A stretch of 64,000 nucleotides of DNA, taken from assembly GCF_003574655.1 (NCBI RefSeq), contig NZ_QNUM01000004.1, positions 487,966 through 551,965 of the forward strand, given 5' to 3'. This document shows, in pieces, positions 26,698 through 36,043 of this stretch. The translations under genes and the position numbers were made by a program. The stretch comes from Cohaesibacter haloalkalitolerans (lineage in GTDB: Bacteria > Pseudomonadota > Alphaproteobacteria > Rhizobiales > Cohaesibacteraceae). The notes beneath the pieces are model-generated. The model made no database searches. It worked only from the letters and a program-made list of their open reading frames with translations, and was not told the origin of the DNA. The first letter of the stretch is position 1, and the number at the start of each line of letters is the position of its first letter.

Positions 26698-27869
26698 ACG
26701 ATATGAGTAAAGTTTCTGCAGAGAGCAAGCGCGACAGCAATGTCGAGAAGATCTTCGACGAGCCAAACAGCGTGCCCCCGAAGAAGAGCAAACGCTGGCC
26801 GATGTTTCTGGGCCTGTTCGTCGCCGTTGCTGCGGTGTCCGGCGCCTATTATGCCTATGATACGCTCTATGGCTCCAAGCACGTGGTCACCGACAACGCC
26901 TATGTCGGCGCCGACATAGCCAACATCACGCCATTGATCGCCGCTCCGGTCACTGAAGTGCACGTCAGCGATACCCAGCATGTTGCCAAGGGCGACGTCC
27001 TCGTGGTGCTGGACGACACTGACGCCGCGCTGCATCTCAAGCAGGCCGAAGCCGGCTACCAGCAAGCCCTGCGTGCCGTAAAGGCACTCAATGCAACCGA
27101 CAAGACGCTTCTGGCCCAGATCGAGGGTCGCAAGGCCGACCAGCAGCGTGCCGAGGCTCAATACACAATGGCTGAGGCAAACTTTGCCAAGGCCAAGATC
27201 GACCTTGAACGGCGCCAGACCCTGGTTGAAAACGGCTCCGTCTCTGGCGACGAACTGACCATGGCCGAAACCGCCTTCAAGAATGCCGAAGCCAATCTCG
27301 GTGCAGCAGAAGCCTCTCTGGCAGCCGCCCGCGCAGGACTTGAAGCCGCTCAGGGCCAGCAGATGGCCAACGCCGCCATGATCGAAGGTGCCACCGTGGA
27401 AGAAAACCCGCAGGTACTCGTCGCCAAAGCCCAACGTGATCAGGCTCAGGTCAATCTTGACCGCACCATCATCCGCTCACCAGTTGACGGCGTTGTCTCC
27501 ATGCGCCGGGTTCAGGTTGGTGAACGGGTTCAGCCGGGCATGCGCCTGATGGTCGTCGTGCCACTCAATGAAGTCTATGTCGATGCCAACTTCAAGGAAG
27601 TGCAGCTTGAAAAAGTCAAGGCCGGACAGCCGGTGATCCTGCATTCGGACCTCTATGGCGACGACGTCGAGTTCCACGGCACCGTTGTCGGCTTTTCCGG
27701 TGGTACAGGCGCGGCCTTCTCCGCGGTACCCGCCCAGAACGCTACCGGCAACTGGATCAAGGTCGTCCAGCGCCTGCCGGTCCGCGTCGCTCTCGACCCG
27801 GAACAGCTGAAAGACCACCCGCTGGAAGTGGGGCTGTCCATGGAAGCCGACATTCGCGTTGCTGAATAG
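26694..27869 (+). CDS. EmrA-type membrane fusion protein (HlyD family)
   Basis: A 391-residue periplasmic adaptor. One N-terminal membrane segment (about 35-58) precedes the biotinyl-lipoyl domain (VTDNAYVGADIANITPLIAAPVTEVHV), a long coiled-coil hairpin (about 105-225), and a beta-barrel region with RSPVDGVVSMRRVQVGERVQPGMRLMVVVPL. It starts with GTG inside a GTGA overlap of the nodT stop, with GGAG 8 bases upstream. It links the inner membrane pump to the NodT protein. Confidence 0.95.
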   Translation: MNDMSKVSAESKRDSNVEKIFDEPNSVPPKKSKRWPMFLGLFVAVAAVSGAYYAYDTLYGSKHVVTDNAYVGADIANITPLIAAPVTEVHVSDTQHVAKGDVLVVLDDTDAALHLKQAEAGYQQALRAVKALNATDKTLLAQIEGRKADQQRAEAQYTMAEANFAKAKIDLERRQTLVENGSVSGDELTMAETAFKNAEANLGAAEASLAAARAGLEAAQGQQMANAAMIEGATVEENPQVLVAKAQRDQAQVNLDRTIIRSPVDGVVSMRRVQVGERVQPGMRLMVVVPLNEVYVDANFKEVQLEKVKAGQPVILHSDLYGDDVEFHGTVVGFSGGTGAAFSAVPAQNATGNWIKVVQRLPVRVALDPEQLKDHPLEVGLSMEADIRVAE

Positions 27870-27892
27870 ACGGACATAGAGGACACGAAAAG

Positions 27893-29422
27893 ATGATGAA
27901 CGACGACAGCAAAAGCCGGCCCCTGACGGGGGCCAGCCTGCTCATTGCTGCGCTGGCCATCGGCACCGGCAACTTTCTGGTCGTGCTCGACAGCACGATT
28001 GCGAATGTGTCGGTGCCCACCATCGCCGGATCGTTGGGTGTGTCCATGTCACAGGGTACATGGGTCATCACCTCCTATGCGGTGGCCGAGGCCATCACAG
28101 TTCCCCTGACCGGCTGGCTGGCGATGAAATTCGGCGCCGCACGCACCTTCATTTTCTGCTTTTTCGCCTTTGCGCTTGTCTCCCTTTACTGCGGCATGGC
28201 CAATTCGCTCAACTCGCTCATTCTCGGGCGTGTGCTGCTCGGTCTGGTCGGCGGCCCTATCATGCCACTATCCCAGATGCTACTGATGCGGATCTTCCCG
28301 AAAGAGAAGGCAACTGCCGCCTCGGTGCTGTGGGCCATGACGACGCTGATCGGACCGATTGCCGGGCCGATTCTGGGTGGTATCATCTGCGACAGCTACG
28401 GCTGGCAGTGGATCTTTCACATCAAGGTGCCAGTGGCCATCATCGGTGGTCTGGTGGTCTGGGCCTTCCTGCGCCATCAACCCGATCCGAAAGCCAAGGC
28501 CAAGATCGACGCGGTTGGTCTGGGACTGTTGATTGTCTGGGTTGGTGCGCTGGAAGTGATGCTCGAGGAAGGTCGCGACAAGGACTGGTTCTCCTCACCG
28601 GAAATCTGCATTCTGGGGGCGGTTGCGCTGATCGGCTTTCTGGCTTTCCTGATCTGGGAACTGACCGACGAAAACCCGATTGTCGATCTGCGCATCTTCC
28701 GCCACAGGGGCTTTACGGCGGCCTCCATCACCTTTGCAGGGGGCTTTGCCGCCTTCTTCGCTTCGGTGGTGATCCTGCCTCTATGGCTGCAGCAGAACAT
28801 GGGCTACACAGCCACCTGGGCTGGCTATGCCACCGGCATCATGGGCGTTCTGGCGATGGTCTCGGCCCCCATTGTCGGCAAGGTTGTCGAAGTGGTCGAT
28901 GCCCGCATCATCCTCTCGACCGGACTTCTCGGCCTCGGGGCCATGATGGCCTGGCGCATGACCTTCAACGGCGATGTCACCTTCCTGCAAATGGCATGGC
29001 CAACGCTGTTTACCGGCCCGTTCATGGTGATGTTCTTCGTCCCCGTCACAGGCCTGGCGCTGGCAACCGTGGAGCCGCACGAACAGGCCAACGCCGCTGG
29101 TCTTTCCAACTTCATGCGGACCCTCGCCGGTGCCTTTGCCACCTCGCTGGTGCAGACCCAATGGCAGAACACCGCCCGCGTCAAGCAGAACGAGCTGGTT
29201 AACATGATGCCCAATACCGACCGGGTCATCGCCGACATGGTGCAGGGCGGCATGTCCCACGAGGCCGCAGTCGGCAGCCTCAGCTACACGATCTATCATC
29301 AGAGCGTGCTGCTCTCCACCTTGGAGATGTTCGGCATCATCACGGTGGTGTTCGGGCTGGCAGCCCTGCTGCCATGGCTCGCTCCCCGCGCCAATATCGT
29401 GGATCATCAGCATCATCACTAG
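27893..29422 (+). CDS. EmrB-type multidrug transporter, DHA2 family MFS
   Basis: A 509-residue, 14-helix proton-drug antiporter. The early LDSTIANVSVPTIAGSLGVS and GTWVITSYAVAEAITVPLTGWLA are diagnostic for DHA2, and LGRVLLGLVGGPIMPLSQMLL follows. The C-terminus is histidine-rich (DHQHHH). With NodT and EmrA it forms a tripartite efflux pump, controlled by the divergent TetR. GAGGACACGAAAAG precedes the ATG; either of two adjacent ATG codons may be used. Confidence 0.95.
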   Translation: MMNDDSKSRPLTGASLLIAALAIGTGNFLVVLDSTIANVSVPTIAGSLGVSMSQGTWVITSYAVAEAITVPLTGWLAMKFGAARTFIFCFFAFALVSLYCGMANSLNSLILGRVLLGLVGGPIMPLSQMLLMRIFPKEKATAASVLWAMTTLIGPIAGPILGGIICDSYGWQWIFHIKVPVAIIGGLVVWAFLRHQPDPKAKAKIDAVGLGLLIVWVGALEVMLEEGRDKDWFSSPEICILGAVALIGFLAFLIWELTDENPIVDLRIFRHRGFTAASITFAGGFAAFFASVVILPLWLQQNMGYTATWAGYATGIMGVLAMVSAPIVGKVVEVVDARIILSTGLLGLGAMMAWRMTFNGDVTFLQMAWPTLFTGPFMVMFFVPVTGLALATVEPHEQANAAGLSNFMRTLAGAFATSLVQTQWQNTARVKQNELVNMMPNTDRVIADMVQGGMSHEAAVGSLSYTIYHQSVLLSTLEMFGIITVVFGLAALLPWLAPRANIVDHQHHH

Positions 29423-29456
29423 CGGCCAGGCCCTGTTCCTCGCCACTGCAAACAAC

Positions 29457-29494
29457 AAGCCCGCCCCGAGAGGTCATCCCCGGGACGGGCTTTT
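29457..29494 (+). terminator. Terminator between convergent emrB-like and fucose-isomerase-like genes
   Basis: A 12-bp stem with one mismatch (29457-29468 with 29481-29492) and a short T-run on the plus strand. On the minus strand a weaker TTGTTGTTTG follows, so it may serve both genes. Confidence 0.7.
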
Positions 29495-29517
29495 CACATC
29501 ATGCCATTGCGTCGCGA

Positions 29518-31110
29518 TCAGATATCGCCGCAGAGACAGACGCTGATACCGAGCGCTTCGGCAAGTGCTGCGCGCATGTTGATTGCCCGTCTTGCAGCAG
29601 CTTCGTCATCGGCATAGACCACCTGGATGTGGTTGGCCTTGTGCCGTCCCATCATGGTGTCGCGATCAACCCCGCTGAGCGTGGCATTCATGATCGGCCA
29701 CGGATAGTCGGTTGCCCGGCTGCGACGTTCACATTCTTCTGGCGTCAGTTCGTGGGCCTTGCCGCGGCCGATATCCAGATGCAGCTTGTTGTCTTCGACA
29801 AAGATGCGGCTCCAGATGATGTCACCCGCCTTGGCATAGCCCTTGATGGTACCACCACCGGCCGGGAAGAACATCGGCGTCTGGCGGTAGCTTTCCGAAC
29901 CGGCCCAGCCGCCCTTGTTGTGGGCGGGAGGCACAGCACCTGAGATCTCGAACACCCAGACAAACTCGTCCACGGTGCCGCCCTCGTCCTTGTCGCCCCA
30001 GCGGATGTCATGCAGCGTCGTCTCGATCGGCTGCCCCAGTTCCTTGTGCACCCGGTTGATCATCAATGCGTCGAGCGCCACGCACTCGTCGACCTCGTTG
30101 AAATGGACAATCGGCTCGCCATTGCGAATGATCGAGCCGTCAGCGCGGGAAACCGGCGGACGGTCGGAGTTGTTCAGCATCCCCTCGATGAGGTCGGAGG
30201 CTGGCCAGAGATCCTTCAGGCCCTGCTGATACTGGATACCTACAGCTGCACAGCCAAACTGGTCGGCAAGCCGTACCGCAGCGATATACATCCGGCACTG
30301 GTCGATAACCTGATCCTCTGTCAGCTCGCTCTTCGGGTCGGAGCCGAGATGGAAGGTCATGCCCTTATCGACCATCCACTGATAGGCGGCCCTGCCCTCC
30401 TCGACTGGCACCTGGGTCGCCGCGAAGTAGAGCGCGGACTGGGACATGCGTTCCTTGAAGATGCCCATCGGCATCAGCAGCTCATCGGGAATGAGTGCAT
30501 TATACATGCCCATGCAGCCTTCATCGAAGACACCCATGATCAGCTTGTCCTTGCGCCATTCGGCAGCAATCCTGCCAGCCAGTGCCTTGTCCTCGGCGGC
30601 AACAGAAGCGGTATCAAACGACTTTACGTGGGATTGGTCGTGAATGACTTCTCCCGTCTCCAGCCAGCTCTTGAGGCCATCAAGGAAGAAGCCATCCTCG
30701 AAATCCTTGCTCCAGAGCGTTGAATATTTGACACCAGCCTTGGTCAGGGAACCATTGAGGTTGAGCATGCCGACCAGCCCCGGATACTGGCCCGACCAGT
30801 TGGCCACGGTCAGGATCGGTCCCTTGTGGGTCGTCAGGCCCGGCAACACATGGTGGGAATACTGCCAGACAGCCTCTGCCACGATCAGCGGCATTTCCGG
30901 GTCGATCCCGGCAAACACATCCATCCCCTCACGCTGGGACGAGATGAACCCGTGGCCCTCGGCCTTCACCGGATGGGCGCGCCAAAGCTCATGCCCCATA
31001 CCGGCCAGAACCGAGGCCAGCTTGTCCTCCATGGCCTTCTGGGCTGCCCAGCAGGTCGTGTTGGCACTTTCACGCAAATCTCCGCTCACAACGAGCGCTA
31101 TCTTGGTCAT
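29518..31110 (-). CDS. L-fucose isomerase-like family protein
   Basis: A 530-residue protein of the L-fucose/L-arabinose isomerase superfamily. Recognisable parts are FDEGCMGMYNALIPDELLMPMGIFKERMSQSALYF in the middle and a C-terminal domain with VWVFEISGAVPPAHN and FFPAGGGTIKGYAKAGDIIWSRIFVEDNKLHLDIGRG. Isomerases of this fold convert aldoses to ketoses. Here it is the last gene of an operon with an SDR and a tripartite tricarboxylate transporter, divergent from GntR and an RraA-like aldolase, so the substrate may be a sugar or sugar acid. The reaction is unproven. Confidence 0.8.
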   Translation of the reverse strand: MTKIALVVSGDLRESANTTCWAAQKAMEDKLASVLAGMGHELWRAHPVKAEGHGFISSQREGMDVFAGIDPEMPLIVAEAVWQYSHHVLPGLTTHKGPILTVANWSGQYPGLVGMLNLNGSLTKAGVKYSTLWSKDFEDGFFLDGLKSWLETGEVIHDQSHVKSFDTASVAAEDKALAGRIAAEWRKDKLIMGVFDEGCMGMYNALIPDELLMPMGIFKERMSQSALYFAATQVPVEEGRAAYQWMVDKGMTFHLGSDPKSELTEDQVIDQCRMYIAAVRLADQFGCAAVGIQYQQGLKDLWPASDLIEGMLNNSDRPPVSRADGSIIRNGEPIVHFNEVDECVALDALMINRVHKELGQPIETTLHDIRWGDKDEGGTVDEFVWVFEISGAVPPAHNKGGWAGSESYRQTPMFFPAGGGTIKGYAKAGDIIWSRIFVEDNKLHLDIGRGKAHELTPEECERRSRATDYPWPIMNATLSGVDRDTMMGRHKANHIQVVYADDEAAARRAINMRAALAEALGISVCLCGDI

Positions 31111-31211
31111 ATCAAGACCCTCCTCTCCAAATAGCTCGACACCCGGCAGGCAATCCCGCCGAGCGTCCCGTCTCGTTCCGCCCTTGCGGAAAACCTATCG
31201 CTTATTCGCAA

Positions 31212-32030
31212 TCACCAGCTGGTGAAGCCACCATCCAGAACAAGGTTTGCACCGGTCATGTAGGACGACGCATCAGAGCCGAGGAAGTGAATGATCGGGC
31301 TGAACTCCTCGATATTGGCCTGACGCCCCATCGGTACGCGCTGCAGGAAGGCATCAATGAATTCCTTGTCGAACGAGCCGGTTTTCACGCCGCCATAGGT
31401 GACAAGATTCACGCGAACGCCCTTCTTGGCCCAGTAGGTGGCCAGATAACGGGTCATGTTGATGAGGCCCGACTTGGACGCAGCATAGGAAATGGCCTTG
31501 ATGAACGGCTTGCCATCGCGTTCTTCACGATAGGCATAGAGAGCCTGGTTCGGGGAGACCATGCCATACATAGAGCCGATGTTGATGATCGAGCCCTTGC
31601 CTGCTTCAGCCATCTTGGAGCCAACAACCTGCGAGGTCAGCATGACGCCGGTCAGGTTGGTTTCGATGATGTCGTCCCAATATTTCTTCGGATAGACTTC
31701 GAACGGAGCGTTCTGGTCCGCGTCACCATCAGGCTTGGAGTCGATGCCGGCGTTGTTGACCAGAATGTCGGGCACGCCCCAATCCTTGATCAACTGTTCG
31801 GTCGCGGCTTCAAGGGCGTCCTTGTCCTTGACGCTGGCAACATAGACCTTGATGTTGTCTTCGAGGCCGGGGAATTTCTCCGCGATCTGTTCCTTGCTGA
31901 ACGGGCGGCGGGAATAGATGGCAACCTTGGCGCCAGCCTGGGCAAGCGTGGTGCAGAGCTGGGTCCCGATCTGGCCCAGACCGCCGGTCACGATGGCAAC
32001 GCGCCCTTCAACGGAAAACGGATTATACAT
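31212..32030 (-). CDS. Short-chain dehydrogenase/reductase
   Basis: A 272-residue classical SDR: cofactor loop TGGLGQIG (about 15-22), NNAG (about 91-94), the catalytic Ser region SMYG, and Y-x3-K in ISYAASKSG. NAD(P)-dependent oxidation or reduction of a hydroxyl is expected. The arginine after the first strand (YSRRPF) suggests NADP preference, but that is only a guess. It sits between tctA and the fucose-isomerase-like gene in one operon and probably acts on the imported substrate. Confidence 0.88.
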   Translation of the reverse strand: MYNPFSVEGRVAIVTGGLGQIGTQLCTTLAQAGAKVAIYSRRPFSKEQIAEKFPGLEDNIKVYVASVKDKDALEAATEQLIKDWGVPDILVNNAGIDSKPDGDADQNAPFEVYPKKYWDDIIETNLTGVMLTSQVVGSKMAEAGKGSIINIGSMYGMVSPNQALYAYREERDGKPFIKAISYAASKSGLINMTRYLATYWAKKGVRVNLVTYGGVKTGSFDKEFIDAFLQRVPMGRQANIEEFSPIIHFLGSDASSYMTGANLVLDGGFTSW

Positions 32031-32096
32031 TGGGTAGTCCTTTCGATATTGACTTTCGGGCCGCCAGTTTCATCGGCCCTGTATTTGTTCTTGCAT

Positions 32097-33665
32097 TCAC
32101 GCGTCGCCGGACCGTGTCTGGGCAACGTCCTTGGCATTTTCAATGAGGGCCTTGCGCCGCCGCTCGGCATCCCCACTCAACCAGCGCCGAACCGACTTGA
32201 TCACCGAGAACAGGAAGATGGCACAAATCAGCAGTCCCAGCCCGCAGGCGATCGGGCGTTCAAAAAAGCCCAGCAAATTGCCGTTGGTGATCTGCATCGA
32301 CATGATGAAGTTGCGTTCCAGAACCGGCCCGAGCACAAGGCCCAGAATGACCGGCGCAATGGGGAAGCCGTTGCGCTCCATCAGATAGCCGACAACACCG
32401 GCAATCAGCATGATCCAGACACCGTAAAGGGTGTTGTTGACCGCATAGGAGCCAAGGAAGCAGCAGATCAGGATGATCGGCACGATCACCGAACGGGGGA
32501 TCGAAAGCACGTGCCGGGCAATCTTGATGGCCACATAGCCAAGCGGAAACAGCAGCAAGTTGGAGACGAAGAAGGTCATGATGATGGCCGTCGGCATCGT
32601 CGGGTTTTCAACGAACAGACGTGGTCCGGGGGCAACCCCCTTCATGAACAGCACGCCAACCGCAATGGCCGTCACCGCGTCACCGGGGATACCGAACACC
32701 AGCGCCGGGATCCAGGCACTCGACAGTCCTGCATTGTTCGACGATGTGGCCTCGATCAGGCCTTCAGGGTGGCCTGTACCATATTTCTCCGGCGTCTTGG
32801 AGAAGCGACGGCTCATGCCATAGGCAATCCAGGCCGCCAGATCGCCACCAACCCCGGGCAAGGCGCCAACAGAGGTACCAAGAGCTGCGCCGCGAATGGC
32901 CGAGAAGGGATATTTGCGCAGCAGGCCGCCAATCCCCTTGAAGGGAACGATCTTGCCGATGTTGGGCATGGACTGCTCGCCGGTCTTGCTGGTGGTGAAC
33001 CCGCGCAGGATCTCGGAGAAGGCAAACATGCCGATCATGACGGGAATGAAGGACACTCCCCCCATCAGCTCCAACTGACCAAAGGTGAAACGGGGCGCGC
33101 CGGTTGTCACGTCGAGGCCGACCGTGGCAATCAGCAGGCCGAACATCAGCGATACGAACCCGCGCGCCATGTTGCTGCCGCTCACCAGTGCACAGGTCAG
33201 AAGCCCAAGCACAGCCAGCCAGAAAAACTCGAAGCTGGAAAAATTGAGCGAAACCCGCGCCAGCAACGGCCCAGTGACCAGCAGCACGGTCGCACCGATC
33301 AGCCCCCCCATCGCCGAGAAGAAGAAGCCCAGTGACAAAGCCTGACTGGCCTTGCCATGCACGGTCATCTGGAAGGATTCATCGGTATAGGCAGCCGATG
33401 CAGGCGTGCCGGGAATACGTAGCAACGTGCCGGGGATATCACCTGCCGAAATGGCCATCGCCGTACTGGATACGATGAGGGCAATCGCCGGCAGCGGATC
33501 CATATAGAAGGTAATGGGGACAAGCAGCGCGGTCGACATGGTCGCCGTCAATCCGGGCAAGGCCCCGATGAACAGGCCATAGACCGCCCCGAAAAAGATG
33601 GCAATCAGCACGGCAGGCTGCATGACCACGCTTAGTGCCGAAGCCAGAATGTCAAAACTCATCAT
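32097..33665 (-). CDS. tctA: Tripartite tricarboxylate transporter, large membrane subunit TctA
   Basis: A 522-residue permease with about twelve membrane segments. Family motifs include YGLFIGALPGLTATMSTALLVPITFYM near the N-terminus, GDIPGTLLRIPGTPASAA, and a second copy of the pattern at GALPGVGGDLAAWIAYGMSRRFSKTPEKYGTGHPEG with SNNAGLSSAWIPALVFGIPGD. It forms the channel with TctB, powered by ion gradients, and takes ligand from TctC. Its start overlaps tctB by 4 bp. Confidence 0.95.
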   Translation of the reverse strand: MMSFDILASALSVVMQPAVLIAIFFGAVYGLFIGALPGLTATMSTALLVPITFYMDPLPAIALIVSSTAMAISAGDIPGTLLRIPGTPASAAYTDESFQMTVHGKASQALSLGFFFSAMGGLIGATVLLVTGPLLARVSLNFSSFEFFWLAVLGLLTCALVSGSNMARGFVSLMFGLLIATVGLDVTTGAPRFTFGQLELMGGVSFIPVMIGMFAFSEILRGFTTSKTGEQSMPNIGKIVPFKGIGGLLRKYPFSAIRGAALGTSVGALPGVGGDLAAWIAYGMSRRFSKTPEKYGTGHPEGLIEATSSNNAGLSSAWIPALVFGIPGDAVTAIAVGVLFMKGVAPGPRLFVENPTMPTAIIMTFFVSNLLLFPLGYVAIKIARHVLSIPRSVIVPIILICCFLGSYAVNNTLYGVWIMLIAGVVGYLMERNGFPIAPVILGLVLGPVLERNFIMSMQITNGNLLGFFERPIACGLGLLICAIFLFSVIKSVRRWLSGDAERRRKALIENAKDVAQTRSGDA

Positions 33666-34135
33666 GGAAGGATTCCTCCCAGCAGCCCTGCGGGTAGAGG
33701 CACCAGTAGCCCCTTGGAAAAGCCGATGTAGAGCGCGGCCACCACAAAAATGGAAACGGCGGCAGTGGTTCTGGGACGGGTTCCCATCAAGGTCATCAAC
33801 ACGGCCATATAGATGACGCCCAGCAGCGGGAAGCCGATGTCTTCAAACAGCAGACCGCCCAGAATGAGCCCGCCAAGGCTCCAGATGGCGGCCAGCTTGT
33901 GGTGCAGGGAAACATTCCACTCGGAAATGTCCAGAAGCCTGTCGCGTTCCTTGGAGGCAAAGCCTCCGATGGCGATGGAAAGGCCAAGCCCGATCAGACA
34001 GAAGCCGATCAGGGATGGCATCAGGTCCGCACCGAACCTTACACCGGGGACAGTGGGGAGCCCGGAAGCCCCCCAAATCACCACCACTCCGAAGAGCAGT
34101 AACACAGGTCCAATGACCCGGTCGCTAATTCTCAT
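33662..34135 (-). CDS. tctB: Tripartite tricarboxylate transporter, small membrane subunit TctB
   Basis: A 157-residue protein with four hydrophobic segments, matching the TctB family in size and topology (DRVIGPVLLLFGVVVIWGA, and LVPLPAGLLGG at the end). It lies between tctC and tctA with a 4-bp overlap with tctA, the canonical CBA order read on the minus strand. Confidence 0.9.
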   Translation of the reverse strand: MRISDRVIGPVLLLFGVVVIWGASGLPTVPGVRFGADLMPSLIGFCLIGLGLSIAIGGFASKERDRLLDISEWNVSLHHKLAAIWSLGGLILGGLLFEDIGFPLLGVIYMAVLMTLMGTRPRTTAAVSIFVVAALYIGFSKGLLVPLPAGLLGGILP

Positions 34136-34157
34136 GAGATACTCTCCGCGAGAGGCG

Positions 34158-35135
34158 TTATTTTGCCAGTCCGACAGCTTTCATGGTTTTGCCAAGGCCT
34201 TCATAGTCGGCCATGACGGTTGCCTTGAAGGTGTCAGCATCCTGATAGGCTACCGAGAAGCCGCGAGACTTCATGAAGTCCTTGAATTTTGCGTCTTCGG
34301 TAATGCCCTTGAGGGCTCCGGAGAGCGCTTCAATGACGTCCTTGGGCATGCCATCAGGACCGGCAAGACCGCGGAACGGCATTGGCGACCATTTGATGCC
34401 GAAGATTTCGTCGGTAGACGGAATGTCCGGGAACAACTCGCTGCGTTCACCGGAAATCAGGGCCAGCGTTTTCACTTCCCCTGCCTCGACCAGCGAACGG
34501 GCTTCAGCCGGAGAGGTGGAAACAACGTCAATGGCACCGGCAGCTATCTGCTGCATGGCAGGAGCTGAGCCGTCGGAAGCCACCCAGACGCTTGCGTCAG
34601 GAGCAATGTCGAGGGTGTTCAGAAGACCGGCCCATGCCAGATGGGACAGACCACCACGGTTGGCGCCCGAAGCGGTAATCTTGCCCGGATTTGCCTTGAC
34701 CGCATCAATCAGGTCCTTGGCGGAACCATAGCTGGACTTGGTGGAAACGTTGATGCCGATGGCGTCGGCATTGTAGCGACCGATGAAATCATAGTCTTTT
34801 GGCGTGACGCCGGGCAGACCCTGGCTTTCATACATCGTGCTTTCGATGGTGATCACACCGAGGGTATAGCCATCCGGCTTGGCATTGGCAATTGCGGCAT
34901 GGCCGACCAGACCACCGCCACCTGTGCGGTTGACGACGTTGAAGGGCTGACCGAAATGTTCCTGCAGATCAGCAGCAACCATACGGGCAGTGGCATCGGT
35001 GCCACCACCGGCAGACCATGGCACGATAATGGTGACGGCACGTTCCGGCCATGCAGCGAAGGCGCTGCCGGCAATTGTGCAAAGAGCCATTGCTGCGACA
35101 GATGTACGAACGATGCGCTTGAATTGTGGGCTCAT
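34158..35135 (-). CDS. tctC: Tripartite tricarboxylate transporter, periplasmic binding protein TctC
   Basis: A 325-residue Bug-type receptor. A signal peptide (about 1-27, ending GSAFA) is followed by WPERAVTIIVPWSAGGGTDATARMVAADLQEHFGQPFNVVN, the family ligand-loop region. The start at 35135 has GGAGG 8 bases upstream; a longer frame to 35219 is rejected because it lies upstream of the signal peptide. The ligand is an organic acid or sugar acid by family, but not identifiable. It is the first gene of the operon. Confidence 0.95.
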   Translation of the reverse strand: MSPQFKRIVRTSVAAMALCTIAGSAFAAWPERAVTIIVPWSAGGGTDATARMVAADLQEHFGQPFNVVNRTGGGGLVGHAAIANAKPDGYTLGVITIESTMYESQGLPGVTPKDYDFIGRYNADAIGINVSTKSSYGSAKDLIDAVKANPGKITASGANRGGLSHLAWAGLLNTLDIAPDASVWVASDGSAPAMQQIAAGAIDVVSTSPAEARSLVEAGEVKTLALISGERSELFPDIPSTDEIFGIKWSPMPFRGLAGPDGMPKDVIEALSGALKGITEDAKFKDFMKSRGFSVAYQDADTFKATVMADYEGLGKTMKAVGLAK

Positions 35136-35203
35136 ATATTTAACCTCCCATAAGTATCCTCCCATACGTGCCTCGATCCCTCCGTGGCGCGTATAGATAA
35201 CAC

Positions 35204-35236
35204 TTGACTTATGACTCATGTCATGAGTATTGTCAA
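35204..35236. promoter_or_regulatory. Divergent tct / gntR promoter with palindromic operator
   Basis: ACTCATG-T-CATGAGT (35214-35228) is a perfect 15-bp palindrome, overlapping a second one, ATGAC-TCAT-GTCAT (35211-35224). On the minus strand TTGACA (35236-35231) and CATAAG (35213-35208) flank it with a 17-bp spacer. On the plus strand TTGACT (35204-35209) and GTATTG (35227-35232) do the same. The operator therefore lies within both promoter spacers, as expected for repression by the neighbouring GntR protein. Confidence 0.65.
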
Positions 35237-35268
35237 CATAACCAAAAGATGAGATTCATGGAGGCCAA

Positions 35269-36042
35269 ATGGCTGGCATGGCTGAAATAGGTGAAACAAT
35301 CCAGACCCCGCTGAAACGCGGCAGGTTGCACTCTGTCGTATCGTCAGTGCTCGAAAGCCGTATCATCAATGGAGATCTGAAGGTCGGGGACCGTCTGGAA
35401 TCGGAAAGCGCGATCGCGCGTGAATTCGGCGTTTCCACCCGGGCCGTGCGCGAAGCCATTCAGGAACTGGAAGTCAAGGGACTGGTGCAACGCCGCCACG
35501 GCGAACGCACCGAAGTCGTGCGCGATGACGTCAACAACTATCTCGACGCCCTCGCGGTGACCGTCCGCCAGCAGTTCTACTCCGACTCCAATTATCTGCT
35601 GCAGCTGATGGCTGTTCGCCGGATGATCGAGACCGAATCCCTGATTATCCTGACCAATCTCCCGAACCCGGATTACACAAGGGTCGAGGAAGCGCTCGCT
35701 GCCATGAAAAAGGCGCGGGACGACAAGGATTTTCCCGCATTTGTCAATGCCGACGCAGCCTTTCATCTGGCCATCGTGCATGCAACCGACAACCAGGTGC
35801 TGATGCGGATCTATGACAATTTCTCAGGCCTGATCAACGATGTCATCCACGTAACCAGCCGGGTACCGATCAAATCTCTCAGCAATGCCTATGACGAGCA
35901 TGCTGATATTTTTGAGAAGATCCGCAAGAGTGATGATGCGGGAGCAGTGGAGCTCATCCGAGCACAAATCGACAAGAGCGCCAATTATCTTCGTCAGGCC
36001 ATAGAAAAATCCAACATCAAACAGGCCAAGGAAGAGGATTGA
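35269..36042 (+). CDS. GntR-family (FadR-type, FCD domain) regulator
   Basis: A 257-residue regulator. The winged HTH (about 20-85; RGRLHSVVSSVLESRIINGDLKVGDRLESESAIAREFGVSTRAVREAIQELEVKGLV) is followed by a helical FCD ligand domain (about 105-240) with the metal/ligand pattern NADAAFHLAIVHATDN. It is divergent from tctCBA-SDR-isomerase and its gene ends 1 bp before the RraA-like gene, so it is co-transcribed with it. It probably binds the operator at 35211-35228 and responds to the imported compound or a product. GGAGG precedes ATG 35269. Confidence 0.92.
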   Translation: MAGMAEIGETIQTPLKRGRLHSVVSSVLESRIINGDLKVGDRLESESAIAREFGVSTRAVREAIQELEVKGLVQRRHGERTEVVRDDVNNYLDALAVTVRQQFYSDSNYLLQLMAVRRMIETESLIILTNLPNPDYTRVEEALAAMKKARDDKDFPAFVNADAAFHLAIVHATDNQVLMRIYDNFSGLINDVIHVTSRVPIKSLSNAYDEHADIFEKIRKSDDAGAVELIRAQIDKSANYLRQAIEKSNIKQAKEED

Positions 36043-36043
36043 T

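Noticed and set aside
31287..33335. A 682-codon plus-strand frame across the SDR and tctA genes
   Set aside because: The length comes from GC-rich antisense of two well-supported genes on the minus strand; the translated sequence is low-complexity in His/Asp/Gln and matches no fold.
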